52,241 nucleotides of DNA from an uncultured Myxococcales bacterium. GTDB lineage: Bacteria > Myxococcota_A > UBA9042. The stretch's first letter is position 1. Each line of letters opens with the position of its first letter. This document shows positions 26,660 through 35,555 of the stretch, piece by piece. Under the pieces are notes generated by a model. The model saw only the letters and a list, made by a program, of their open reading frames with translations. It made no database searches and had not been told where the DNA came from. The position numbers and the translations under genes were made by a program. The stretch is taken from the NCBI GenBank assembly GCA_903919145.1, contig CAIXGW010000193.1, forward strand, positions 1 through 52,241, in the 5' to 3' direction.

Positions 26660-27607
26660 ATGTCCGTTGTGTTCTTTGGCTCGCCGCCGCTGGCCGCCAC
26701 GGTGCTGCAGGCGCTGCTGGATGCCCACATCCCGGTCACGGCGGTAGTTACCCAGCCAGACAAGCCCGCCGGGCGCGGCAATCAGCTCAAAGCTCCAGCG
26801 GTGAAGGTCCTGGCCTTGGCCCGCGGTCTGCAGGTCTATCAGCCGGTCAAGGTGCGCGACGGCGCGCTGGCTGAGTGGCTGCGCCAGCAGCACGCAGAGC
26901 TGGCGGTGGTGGTTGCCTATGGGCGCATTCTGACCCAAGAAGTGCTGGATGCGCCGCGCCTTGGCTGCGTCAATCTCCACGCGTCTCTGCTGCCGCGCTG
27001 GCGGGGGGCTTCGCCGATCGCCCGTGCCATCGCCGCCGGAGACAGCGCGTCTGGCATGTGCCTGATGAGGATGGACGCAGGGCTGGACACTGGCGCGGTG
27101 CTGGCCCGTGCTGAATTGCCAATTGGGCCAGGTGACACCACGCCGATGCTGGAGGCCAAGCTCGCTGACGCTGGCGCGGCACTGCTGCTGGACAACTGGT
27201 CTGCCCTGATGGCCAATCGCCTGGTGGCGCAGCCGCAGCCGCTGCAGGGCATTACCTGGGCGCCACCGCTGGACAAGGGCGAGGGCCGGCTGGACTGGCA
27301 GCGCAAAGCCACGCAATTGCACTGTCAGATCAGAGCGATGCAGCCTTGGCCCGGCGCCTTCTTTGCCAGCGCTGCCGCGCCCGCAGAGGACTGGAAGGTC
27401 TTTGCCGAAGGGCTGCAGCTCTCTGAGCGCAGCGGCCCCCCCGGGCAGGTCTTGGCCGTTGAAGGGCCGCTGGTGTGGATCGGCTGCGGCGACGGCGCCC
27501 TTGGGGTGGCTGAGCTGCAGCGACCAGGCAAAGGCCGCGCGGCGGCAGCGGATGTCCTGCGCGGGCTGCGGCTGGGCGTGGGCGGGCAACTGGGGGTGGT
27601 CTCTTGA
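26660..27607 (+). CDS. fmt: Methionyl-tRNA formyltransferase
   Basis: 315 aa from ATG 26660, which has GGAG five bases upstream; an earlier in-frame ATG at 26582 lacks one and would precede the conserved N-terminus. Transfers formyl from 10-formyl-THF to initiator Met-tRNA. It shows the opening VVFFGSPPLAATVL, VVAYGRIL, NLHASLLPRWRGASPI with catalytic Asn and His, and DAGLDTGAV; a C-terminal OB-like domain follows (GQVLAVEGPLVWIGCGDGAL). Its stop overlaps the proC start as TTGA. Confidence 0.96.
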   Translation: MSVVFFGSPPLAATVLQALLDAHIPVTAVVTQPDKPAGRGNQLKAPAVKVLALARGLQVYQPVKVRDGALAEWLRQQHAELAVVVAYGRILTQEVLDAPRLGCVNLHASLLPRWRGASPIARAIAAGDSASGMCLMRMDAGLDTGAVLARAELPIGPGDTTPMLEAKLADAGAALLLDNWSALMANRLVAQPQPLQGITWAPPLDKGEGRLDWQRKATQLHCQIRAMQPWPGAFFASAAAPAEDWKVFAEGLQLSERSGPPGQVLAVEGPLVWIGCGDGALGVAELQRPGKGRAAAADVLRGLRLGVGGQLGVVS

Positions 27608-28416
27608 AGCTGGCGATGATCGGCTGCGGCAACATGGGTGGTGCTCTGCTGGCGCGCTGGCTCGACGCGGGTGTGGTGCAGCGCAGCGCTGTCAGCGTGT
27701 GCGTGGTGCAAGAGGACGTGGCAGAGCAAGTGCGCAGCAGCCATGGGGTTGTCTGCGGCACCGATGTTGCCACGGCGCTGCACGGAGCGGACGTCGTGGT
27801 GATCGCCGTCAAGCCCCAGCAGCGCGGCGCTGTCTTGCAGGCGGCGGCGCAGGCTCGACCGGGACCTGACGGGCCTCTGTGGATCTCGATCCTGGCCGCC
27901 GTGACCGTACCGCAGCTGCAGCAAGGCCTGGGCGATCAAGCGCGGGTGCTTCGCTGGATGCCCAACACGCCGGTGGCCGTCGGCCGCGGAGTGGTGGCGT
28001 GGAGCGCAGGCCCCGGCCTCACCCAGCTGGACCTGGACCGCCAGCAGCAGCTGCTAGGGCCCCTGGGGCTGACCATGCCCCTGCCAGAGCCGCAGATCGA
28101 CGCCTTTACCGCGGTGGCAGGTTGCGGCCCCGCCTACGTTTTTGCGCTGTGCGAGGCCTTGGAGCAAGCGGCTCAAGCGGTAGGCCTGCAAGGGCCACAG
28201 GCCGCCGCGCTGGCGCGTCAGACGATTGTCGGCGCCGCCCACCTGCTGGACGGCGATGTCCGATCGGCCCAGCAGCTGCGCGAGGCGGTCACCAGCAAGG
28301 GTGGCATGACCGAAGCAGCGCTTGCGCAGCTGCAGCAGCAGGGGTGGGGCGATGCCATGACGGTGGCCGTGCAGGCGGCAGTCAAGCGGGCCGACCAGCT
28401 CTCTGGCGGCGGCTAG
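27604..28416 (+). CDS. proC: Pyrroline-5-carboxylate reductase
   Basis: 270 aa. Last step of proline synthesis, reducing 1-pyrroline-5-carboxylate with NAD(P)H. The Rossmann motif IGCGNMGGAL opens the protein; VVVIAVKPQ, RWMPNTPVAVGRG and the C-terminal TSKGGMTEAAL (substrate-binding end) are all present, and GCGPAYVFAL matches the dimerisation helix. The start is TTG overlapping the fmt stop by four bases, so synthesis is coupled to fmt. Linkage of proC to fmt is not functionally obvious. Confidence 0.95.
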   Translation: MKLAMIGCGNMGGALLARWLDAGVVQRSAVSVCVVQEDVAEQVRSSHGVVCGTDVATALHGADVVVIAVKPQQRGAVLQAAAQARPGPDGPLWISILAAVTVPQLQQGLGDQARVLRWMPNTPVAVGRGVVAWSAGPGLTQLDLDRQQQLLGPLGLTMPLPEPQIDAFTAVAGCGPAYVFALCEALEQAAQAVGLQGPQAAALARQTIVGAAHLLDGDVRSAQQLREAVTSKGGMTEAALAQLQQQGWGDAMTVAVQAAVKRADQLSGGG

Positions 28417-28498
28417 GGGTATTTGGCCACGGGGAAGGCGCTGGCAGCAAGGAACCGCAGCGTCCATGCCGGTGGCGGACGGCCAGCCATTGGGTCGT

Positions 28499-29653
28499 CT
28501 AGATCTTGAGGACGCCCAAGAAGCCCAGCAGGCGCTCAGAAATACCGCGCAGCGCCGGGGTGATCGAAGGGTCGCTAAGGCTGCGCGCCACTTCCGTCGC
28601 CTCGCCCAGGGCATCCAGTGCTTCAAGGGCGCGGTCATCGGCCAGGTAAAAGGCTACCATCGCCGAAGTCGCCATCAGAAACCCTGCGGGATCACCCAGG
28701 TCCTGCGCCGTCAGCACCGCTTCGGCCGTGGCCTGAACTGCCGCTGCAGAAGTCTTGGCCAGGCAGATGTCCAGCGGCAGCCCCAACCAGGGATCAGGCT
28801 GGGGGTGCTGGGTGCCGCTGCGCTGGGCGTGGAGCAAGGCCGTGCGGGCGTGCTGCAGGGCGTCCGGAACTTTGCCTTGCAGCAGGGCAATCGCCGCCAA
28901 GGTGGTCTGCAGATTGGCGGCTTCTGTCCACGCACCGGACTGTTCGCACAGGCGCACCGCGTCCGTCAGCGGCGAGACGGCAGCGGCGTGCTGTCCGCAG
29001 CGCAGAAAGTACTGCCCGAGCAGAGCAAAACTGGCAAAGGCGACAAAGCTCAGGGCCTCACAGCGCGGCAGCTGCAGCCGACCCAGCTCAGAAATTTCGG
29101 CACGCAGCTTCTCTAAGTGGCCGGTGGAGCCGTGGTAGGCAGCCCGGGCCAGCAGCACTTCAGCCAGCAGCAGCTTAAGGCTGTCATCCAGCTCTGTGTC
29201 TTCGGTGAGCATGCCCCAGGCCGCGTCCATCTTGCGCAGATCGCGGTTGGCGTCCACAGGCGCCCTGTGGGACAGATAAGGCAAACGTCCCGCAAGAATG
29301 AGCACTTGAGCGGCAAGCTCGCCCGTTTCTTCGGCCCAGACCAGGGCATGGTCAGAGGCGGCCAAGCCGGCACTGGTCTCGTGGGCGGCCAAAGCGGTGC
29401 GCGAAATGCTGGCCAGCAGCCGAACTTCGACATCCTCTGGGCAGTGGTCGCCAAGTTCTACAACCAGGCTGCGAACATACCCAAGCCAGGCCGAGCGTTC
29501 GTGCAGCGCGGAGGTCATCGCCGGCAGCGACTCGACCAGCGTCAAGGCGGCACGCGCGGATTCTACCGCGTCAGCGGACAGCACCGCCTGGCCGGCGGGC
29601 CCCAGATGGTCTAGCAGGTGCTTGGGCAGGGCGGGTCGGACGGGTGCCTGCAT
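28499..29653 (-). CDS. Helical-repeat (TPR-like) protein
   Basis: 384 aa from ATG 29653, with GGGAGG upstream on the minus strand; the frame extends further but that part lies in the udk promoter region and coding region. The protein is almost entirely helical with repeated pairs such as ALSFVAFASFALLGQYFLRCGQHAAAVSPLTDAVRLCEQSG and TEAANLQTTLAAIALLQGKVPDALQHARTALLHA, as in TPR arrays. No signal peptide, membrane segment or catalytic motif is visible. A protein-interaction role is likely. It converges with proC and diverges from udk. Confidence 0.7.
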   Translation of the reverse strand: MQAPVRPALPKHLLDHLGPAGQAVLSADAVESARAALTLVESLPAMTSALHERSAWLGYVRSLVVELGDHCPEDVEVRLLASISRTALAAHETSAGLAASDHALVWAEETGELAAQVLILAGRLPYLSHRAPVDANRDLRKMDAAWGMLTEDTELDDSLKLLLAEVLLARAAYHGSTGHLEKLRAEISELGRLQLPRCEALSFVAFASFALLGQYFLRCGQHAAAVSPLTDAVRLCEQSGAWTEAANLQTTLAAIALLQGKVPDALQHARTALLHAQRSGTQHPQPDPWLGLPLDICLAKTSAAAVQATAEAVLTAQDLGDPAGFLMATSAMVAFYLADDRALEALDALGEATEVARSLSDPSITPALRGISERLLGFLGVLKI

Positions 29654-29796
29654 GTTTGACCTCCCATCGCGCCGGGCACCTGAAGCTACTGCAGCGCAGC
29701 CAATTGACGCCTCGCCGCGTGAGCATGGCACGGTCGCGGCGAAAGCGCGAATTCGCCGCCACCGACGCCAGAAGCTGACCAGCGCAGGCGCTGCGG

Positions 29797-29826
29797 TTGA
29801 GCGCAGAGCCCGATCCGCGGTACAAT
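29797..29826 (+). promoter_or_regulatory. Sigma-70-type promoter of udk
   Basis: TTGAGC (29797-29802) and TACAAT (29821-29826) are spaced by 18 bp. TACAAT is five of six consensus. It is the clearest housekeeping promoter in the window and would start a leader of about 100 bases. Confidence 0.6.
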
Positions 29827-29846
29827 GCCGCCGGCCACGGCCAAGC

Positions 29847-29866
29847 TTGGCAAGGTTTGGCAAGGT
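29847..29866 (+). repeat. Tandem decamer just downstream of the udk promoter
   Basis: TTGGCAAGGT occurs twice with no gap, starting about 14 bp after the expected transcription start. The position suits an operator or a 5' leader element, which is inference. Confidence 0.6.
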
Positions 29867-29930
29867 CTCTCGCCGGGCGGCCAAGCGCCAAAGTGCCCAC
29901 TTGCCGCGCGGCGAGGTCGAAGAGGACAGC

Positions 29931-30707
29931 ATGAACAGCGAATCGGCCCGCAAACCAACAAGCTCGGCGTCGCCACTGACCGTCGAGGCCAACCACGCCG
30001 ACGAGCACAGCTTGGCGTTCCGCGCCACCCACACCGCGGCCATTGGAGCTGCAGAGCTCAAGCCCAAGGGGGAGAGCGGCCTGCCGCGACCGCTCATCAT
30101 TGGCATCGCCGGAGGCACGGGCGCTGGCAAGACCACGATTGCCCGCACGGTGGTGGCGGAATTGGCCGGCGAGTCGGTGACGCTCATTGAGCACGACCAC
30201 TACTACCGCGAGCACCCCGAGCTGGACGGCGACCAGCGGGCCCAGCTCAACTACGATCACCCCGACAGCCTGGAAAGCGAGCTGCTGGCGGCCCATTTGG
30301 ACGCCCTGGCCCGCGGCGAAGCGGTCGACCGGCCCAACTATGACTTTGTGTCGCACCGCCGCCGCGAAGAGACGACCCGCCTGCAGCCTACCCGGGTCAT
30401 CGTGGTCGAAGGCATCCTGATCTTTGCCGAGCCGGCCTTGCGCGAGCGCTTTGACGTCAAGGTCTTTGTAGAGACCCCTTCGGACATCCGCCTGTTGCGA
30501 CGGATCCGCCGCGACATGGAGCGCCGCGGCCGCAGCTTTGAGGAGGTTCGCCGGCAGTACCTCAAGACGGTGCGGCCAATGCACGAGGCGTTTGTCGAGC
30601 CGTCTCGCCGCTATGCCGATGTGATCATCCCAGAAGGCGGCAACAACTTGGTTGCCATTGAGATGCTGGTCGAGCGCCTGCGCAAGCCTCTTCGCAGCAG
30701 CCCTTGA
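29931..30707 (+). CDS. udk: Uridine kinase
   Basis: 258 aa from ATG 29931 (GAGGA upstream). Phosphorylates uridine and cytidine in pyrimidine salvage. The P-loop GIAGGTGAGKTTIAR, EHDHYYRE, NYDHPDSLE, RPNYDF and VVEGILIF with RRIRRDMERRGRS are all family hallmarks. It carries an extra 50-residue polar N-terminal stretch compared with the usual ~210 aa form; the first conserved strand starts near residue 53. A shorter product from an internal start is possible but no better ribosome site was seen. Confidence 0.93.
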   Translation: MNSESARKPTSSASPLTVEANHADEHSLAFRATHTAAIGAAELKPKGESGLPRPLIIGIAGGTGAGKTTIARTVVAELAGESVTLIEHDHYYREHPELDGDQRAQLNYDHPDSLESELLAAHLDALARGEAVDRPNYDFVSHRRREETTRLQPTRVIVVEGILIFAEPALRERFDVKVFVETPSDIRLLRRIRRDMERRGRSFEEVRRQYLKTVRPMHEAFVEPSRRYADVIIPEGGNNLVAIEMLVERLRKPLRSSP

Positions 30708-30783
30708 TCCGAACCACGGCGACTGCCTGAGCGGCGCAGCCGGCCTGCTTGCGATGGCCTGCGAGAATGGCCATGCTCGAGGG

Positions 30784-32655
30784 ATGAAGCCACCTCAGCC
30801 CAGTGCTCTTGCCGCCACCGCCCTGCTCCACTGCTATGGCTACCAGATTCGCTACCGCTTTGAGCAGTGGTGGACCTGCGCGCTGCTGGGCCCTGGCACG
30901 GCAGTGCTGGGCCACGGCGTCGATGCAGGCGCCGCGCTGGACAACGCCCTGGCGCAGCTGCTGCCCAATGATCTGGCGCGGGCGCTGTGGACAGAGCGGT
31001 TGGCCCAGCAAGAGCAGAGCTCGCCCGCAGCGGTGCCCGGCGATGCGCTAGCGACGCCAGAACCTCCGGCTCAGCAAGCACCGCCACAAGACGCCCCCCT
31101 CCCGGCTGCCCACGCGGTGGAGCCACCGGCTGAGCAAGAGGTTCTAGTGGCGGCCGCCGAGGTTGCAGAGCCAGCGACTGCGACACCGCAGGCCAAAGCT
31201 GCTGCTATGGTCAAGGCCAAGCCAGTCGCAGCACCGCCCGCCATGGCCGATCTGGCGGGGATTGACCGCGCCATGGCTGCGCTGGAAGATCTGGAGCGCG
31301 AAGTCGATGAAACCGATGACTTTCCGCTGCTGTCAGCCGAGATGATGCAGCTACAGCTGGTCGCCTGGATCGCTGTGGCGCGCGACTGGCAGGATCGCAA
31401 AAACGACGAGCTGGTGACCCAGCGCGTCACCGGCTTTGCGGCGCGGATGGGCCGACTGGCGCGGCGCTATTGGCCCGGCCAGGTGGCGGCGCTGCGGCTG
31501 GACGCGCGCCCGGAAGAGTGCGCCGTGCTGGTGGGCGGGCAGCCGCACTCCTGGGGAGATGTCGCCGATCTGGCCACCCAGGCGATGGCCGAAGCTACTG
31601 GTCAAGACGAATACGGCTGGGCTGACGGTGCCAAGCTGGGCCCCCAGCCTAGGGATCCGCGCAGCCGCTTGGGCGAGGCGCAGGCGGCCCTGCGCAAGCT
31701 GCTGCCTGGCGCTGATGAGCCCGACGCGCCAGCCGCACGGCGCTGCCTGATTGAGCTGAAGGCAAAGCCGCCTCTGGACGAAATGGCAGCCATCGCCCGC
31801 AAGCTGCGGTGGCTGCGGCTGAGCGCCGATCCCGAGCCTTGGGGTCGGGCGATGGGCTGGCTGCGCTGGCTGGCCCAGCGGCTGGCCCCGGCCGTGCCGC
31901 CCACCGTGGTCGCCCTGCTGCAGCCAGAGACGCTGCCGGCCAAAGACTGGGCCAAGGACAACGGCTTTCAGCGCCAGCGCGGTGAAGTGCGCAAGCTGCT
32001 GGCCGAATTGCCGCCGGCGCCGGCGCCAAGCGATGCGGTGCTGGAGTGGTTCAAGCGCGCCGTCAGCCTGATGGACGCGACCGAGCTGACCGAGCGCCTG
32101 CGCGGCCACAGCGCCACTGTGCTGGCCATGGATGCCCACGAGTTGCTGCCCGGCAAGGACAACGGCACTGCCCGCGATCGGCTGCGCAAGGTGCAAAAAC
32201 GCCTGGCGGGGCCCGCAGAGGCGGTGCCGCTGCCACCCGCCAACGCCGTTGAGGACGAAATCGTGCGCGACCCCGCCGAGGCCAGTCCGGTAGACCGGGC
32301 GCGGGCGCGGGTAGAGGGCTACAAGGCCCTGGTGCTAGGCAACCGCGCCGACCCGCACCTGGACCGCCACCTCAAAGAAGGCCTGGGCCTGGCTCACCTG
32401 GACTGGTGCCACACCGACTACAGCTCAGGACTGGACGCGGCCGCCGACCGGGTGCGCAACCACGGCTACGACATTGTTTTGGGATTGACCGGGTTTATCA
32501 GCCATGCTGCCGAAGGAGTGCTGCGCCAAGCCTGCGCGACCGGCGCGGTGCCGTTTATCCGCGCTGGCAAAGGCAGGTTGGTAGGCTGCGCGGTGGCCAT
32601 CTTGCGCGACCTGGGCGAGCCACCGTCAGCCGCCCCGGCGCCAAGGCCACAGTAG
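30784..32655 (+). CDS. DUF2325-domain protein with long linker
   Basis: 623 aa, start uncertain (ATG 30784; ATG 30754 also in frame). Residues 1-60 are a small compact domain (ALLHCYGYQIRYRFEQWWTCALLGPG). Residues about 60-150 are an Ala/Pro/Glu linker. The middle (about 150-480) is helical and Trp-rich. The last 100 residues (KALVLGNRADPHLDRHLKEGLGL ... GFISHAAEGVLRQACATGAVPFIRAGKGRL) match DUF2325 (PF10087), including SH and the closing PFxR...G segment. DUF2325 function is unknown. It starts 76 bp after udk on the same strand. Confidence 0.7.
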   Translation: MKPPQPSALAATALLHCYGYQIRYRFEQWWTCALLGPGTAVLGHGVDAGAALDNALAQLLPNDLARALWTERLAQQEQSSPAAVPGDALATPEPPAQQAPPQDAPLPAAHAVEPPAEQEVLVAAAEVAEPATATPQAKAAAMVKAKPVAAPPAMADLAGIDRAMAALEDLEREVDETDDFPLLSAEMMQLQLVAWIAVARDWQDRKNDELVTQRVTGFAARMGRLARRYWPGQVAALRLDARPEECAVLVGGQPHSWGDVADLATQAMAEATGQDEYGWADGAKLGPQPRDPRSRLGEAQAALRKLLPGADEPDAPAARRCLIELKAKPPLDEMAAIARKLRWLRLSADPEPWGRAMGWLRWLAQRLAPAVPPTVVALLQPETLPAKDWAKDNGFQRQRGEVRKLLAELPPAPAPSDAVLEWFKRAVSLMDATELTERLRGHSATVLAMDAHELLPGKDNGTARDRLRKVQKRLAGPAEAVPLPPANAVEDEIVRDPAEASPVDRARARVEGYKALVLGNRADPHLDRHLKEGLGLAHLDWCHTDYSSGLDAAADRVRNHGYDIVLGLTGFISHAAEGVLRQACATGAVPFIRAGKGRLVGCAVAILRDLGEPPSAAPAPRPQ

Positions 32656-32674
32656 CCGCCCTCGCATCGCTTGG

Positions 32675-33301
32675 TTACAGACTACGCAGCAGCGCAATCG
32701 CATGACCGCGGGGCCCTGGCACATCGCGCACGGCCACCAATTGCCCCAGGCCAGCCAGTGACTCGCGCAGCTCGGCGCTGGGGCCGCGGCCGTGAACCGC
32801 CGCCGCTCCACCTTTGGCCAACAGCGGGTAGGCCTTGGGCAGCCATTCTTCGGCTGGCCACACCGCGCGGGCAACGGCGAGGTCGGCAGGCTGTAGCTGG
32901 GCACTGTGCAGCGAGCGCTTCTGAACCGTCAGGTTGGCCAGATTGAGCGCCCTTGCGGTCTCGTCAATGAATTCCACCCGCAGCCGCCTCGGCTCCAGGG
33001 CCACGATCTGCGCGTCAGGCCACAGCAGGGCAAAGGCGATCGACGCCAGCCCAGCCCCGGCACCGACGTCGACCACGTAGCGCGGCTGGATGCCAGCGCG
33101 GGCGGTCAGATCGGCCACGCACAAGGCCTGCAGGATGTGGTCGGCCAGACCTGCCGGGCTGGCATCGCCAACCAAGTTGGTGCGCGCCTGCCCCAGCAGC
33201 AGCAGACCGGCCAGCTTGGCCAGGGGTGCCGTCCAGCTGTCCTGCCACTGCAACCCGCTGTCGCGCGCCACCTCTTCCAGGTGTTGCAGAGAGCTGGTCA
33301 T
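32675..33301 (-). CDS. rsmG: 16S rRNA (guanine-N7) methyltransferase RsmG
   Basis: 208 aa, the family's usual length. Methylates G527 of 16S rRNA using S-adenosylmethionine. The SAM-binding motif VVDVGAGAGLASIAFALLWPDAQIVALEPRRLRVEFI and the later VARAVWP are diagnostic for RsmG/GidB. The ATG overlaps the stop of the upstream zinc-ribbon/TPR gene as ATGA, so translation is coupled. It is not in the usual gidA/parA context. Confidence 0.93.
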   Translation of the reverse strand: MTSSLQHLEEVARDSGLQWQDSWTAPLAKLAGLLLLGQARTNLVGDASPAGLADHILQALCVADLTARAGIQPRYVVDVGAGAGLASIAFALLWPDAQIVALEPRRLRVEFIDETARALNLANLTVQKRSLHSAQLQPADLAVARAVWPAEEWLPKAYPLLAKGGAAAVHGRGPSAELRESLAGLGQLVAVRDVPGPRGHAIALLRSL

Positions 33302-35406
33302 GGGTGTGCTCCAGGGGCTGCCGCGCCGGGACCGGCAGGCTTTGGGCCCGGGCCGGGCTGACCTGGCTGGGCGGCGGCGTCCATCATCGCCTTGGCTTCG
33401 GATTCTGCAGCGGCAATGCCTTGATCCACGGCCTTCTTGAACTCTTCGGCGCGGTCGCCCATGGTGGCGGCCACCTTGTCTCGCAGGGCAATCGCCTTGT
33501 CCTTGGCGCCGCTTGCGGTGTAGAGAGCGGCCAGCGTCGCCGCCATCTCGGGGTCTGGCTTGGGCACATCAACGGCCTGCTCCAGCAGCTTCTGGGCGCG
33601 CGGCAGGTCGTTGGCTTGCAGCCACAGCTCGACCACTTCCATGGGCTTGAGCACTTTGTCGGCAATGGCCTGGGCGGCCACTTTGTCTGCCTGGTCGCGC
33701 TTGTTGTCCATGGCCAGCGCAACCAAGTGCAGCATCGCCGGCTCGCGCTCGCCGGGCTTCTTGGCGCGGAGGGCTTCGACCAGCGCCAGGGCCTTGGCCA
33801 GTTGGTTGTCCTGGATCAGCAGCTGGGCTTGCAGCATGGAGATGCGCTCGCCGTCCGCACCAGCCCGCAGCGGCTCCAGTGCGGCAATGGCCTCTTTGAT
33901 CTTGCCGTTCTGCCTCAACAAGTCCGCGCGCATCAGGCCGATGGTGGGATGGGTGGGATGGAGGGCGTAGGCTTTTTCTGCCAGTTCCAAGGCTTTGTCC
34001 AGCTGTTTGGCGCCGATGTGCGCCTGTACCATCGCCATCACCACCCGCTCGTCTTCCAGCGAGGCGCCTACCGACTCCACCGCCTGCACGGCTTCATCAA
34101 AGCGACCTTTGTCGCGCAGCAGCGCCGACAGCATGAGCGCCGACTCCACGTCGCGATGGTCCTTGACCGCGGCGCGCAAGTGGTTCTCTGCCGCCTGGTC
34201 TTCCTTCTTGAGCGTCAGCAGCTGGGCCTTGGCGGCGCGGGCCCCGGTAGGCGGCTCCGCTGCCTTCAAGGCCTCGTCTAGCAGCTTGGCCGCGTCGGCC
34301 AACACAGCCTCGCGTTGGTCGGCGGGCACGGCTGGCGCGCGCCGCAGCAGCACCACGGCTTTGGCCACCAAGGCCTCGGGCAGTCCGGGGGCGATCTTCA
34401 GGGCATCGTCGCAGTGCTGCAGCGCCTTGACCGGCTGCTCGCTTGACAGCAGCGCCTCGGTCAGAAACAGGTGGGCCAGCGGATCGGCGGCGGCGGTCAG
34501 CGCGGCTTCGCAGGCCGCCAGCCCCGGCTCTTCTAGCCGCTGCTCAAGCTGCACAATGCCCTTGGCGAATTGCACGGCTGGCACGCCCGGCGCCACCGCT
34601 TCGGCGGCCGTCAGGTCCAAGTTGGCGGCCTTGAAGTCGGCGTTGAGGCGGGAGCTGTGCGCGCGCAGCACCAGCCACCACGCCACAGCCTGGGCCTCGG
34701 CCAGGGGCTTGGGCTTGACCATGGCGTCTTTGGCCAGTGGTTCTATGGTCTTGCCGTTAGCGAGCTGCACCGCCACCCGCGTGCGGCTCAGCAGCAGCGG
34801 CGTCTGGATTCCCGCCGACTCGACGACCAGTGCCACCTTCTCGCCGTGCGCCTCGAACAACGCCTTGGCCAAGAAGGCGACTTCCAAGCTGTGCACGGCC
34901 AGCGCCTTGCCGGACTGCACACTGGCAAACAGCGCGGCGCTGTCCAGCACGCGGTGCTTGCGCCGCACCTGCGCCGACAGGCCCTGCAGGCCCCCAGGGG
35001 CGACCATGGCCTGAAGGCGCGAGGCCAGCTCATCGGTAGACGCAAGGCCAGTAGCAAATTTGCGCAGGCCGTCATCGGCCCCCCCCGGCGGCTTGGCCAG
35101 CGCGGCAGAGAGCCCCGCAGCGGCCATCTTGGCAGCCGCGCCGCTGACCGCCTCGCCCGCAGCGGCTGTGGCGCCCACGGTCTTGGAATCCCGGGCGCCG
35201 CGGCTGTACCACACGCCAGCGCCGGCGGCGGCGACCACTGCAAGCGCGGCGCCGGTGACCAGCCAGCGCGACGAGCCGCTGGCAGCAGAGGTCGATGCCG
35301 CGGTCGCGCCCTGATCCGCCAGGGCTTTGTGGCAATTGGGGCAGCGGCTGGGCTCGGCAGCGTCTGGTTGGACCAAGGCATCGCAAGTTGGGCAGAACTT
35401 CTTCAT
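33298..35406 (-). CDS. Membrane protein with zinc ribbon and TPR array
   Basis: 702 aa from ATG 35406, which has AAGGA nine bases upstream; ATG 35412 is too close to it. Residues 4-26 are a zinc ribbon (CPTC...CPNC). One membrane segment at about 48-68 (WLVTGAALAVVAAAGAGVWYS) gives a cytoplasmic ribbon and an outside body. From about residue 225 on there are ten or so TPR repeats (AQVLVQ-like pairs such as AAVQFAKGIVQLEQRLEEPGLAACEAAL). The C-terminal tail is Pro/Gly/Ala. It may be an assembly platform in the inner membrane. Its stop overlaps rsmG. Confidence 0.75.
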   Translation of the reverse strand: MKKFCPTCDALVQPDAAEPSRCPNCHKALADQGATAASTSAASGSSRWLVTGAALAVVAAAGAGVWYSRGARDSKTVGATAAAGEAVSGAAAKMAAAGLSAALAKPPGGADDGLRKFATGLASTDELASRLQAMVAPGGLQGLSAQVRRKHRVLDSAALFASVQSGKALAVHSLEVAFLAKALFEAHGEKVALVVESAGIQTPLLLSRTRVAVQLANGKTIEPLAKDAMVKPKPLAEAQAVAWWLVLRAHSSRLNADFKAANLDLTAAEAVAPGVPAVQFAKGIVQLEQRLEEPGLAACEAALTAAADPLAHLFLTEALLSSEQPVKALQHCDDALKIAPGLPEALVAKAVVLLRRAPAVPADQREAVLADAAKLLDEALKAAEPPTGARAAKAQLLTLKKEDQAAENHLRAAVKDHRDVESALMLSALLRDKGRFDEAVQAVESVGASLEDERVVMAMVQAHIGAKQLDKALELAEKAYALHPTHPTIGLMRADLLRQNGKIKEAIAALEPLRAGADGERISMLQAQLLIQDNQLAKALALVEALRAKKPGEREPAMLHLVALAMDNKRDQADKVAAQAIADKVLKPMEVVELWLQANDLPRAQKLLEQAVDVPKPDPEMAATLAALYTASGAKDKAIALRDKVAATMGDRAEEFKKAVDQGIAAAESEAKAMMDAAAQPGQPGPGPKPAGPGAAAPGAHP

Positions 35407-35474
35407 TCTCATAGGTCCTTGCAGCGGCTGCTGCAGTGGCAGAAACGGACGCTCTGGCCCGGGTCAGGGCCCCG

Positions 35475-35555
35475 ATAGGGCCCCGAAAGGAACAACTCGG
35501 CGGTTCGTGGTCGGGGCGTCACCGCGAATCCGCAGGGGTGCGGCTGGCGAGCCGC
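35475..35555 (+). repeat. Family B interspersed repeat, copy 2, ending in a hairpin
   Basis: Matches 25718-25801: GGGCCCCGA...CTCGGCGG, TGGTCGG, TCCGCAGGGGTGCGGCTGGCG. Its right end forms GCGGCT-GGCG-AGCCGC (35540-35545 with 35550-35555), directly beside the TAG stop of the minus-strand GDPD gene (35556-35558), so it may also end that transcript. Confidence 0.65.
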
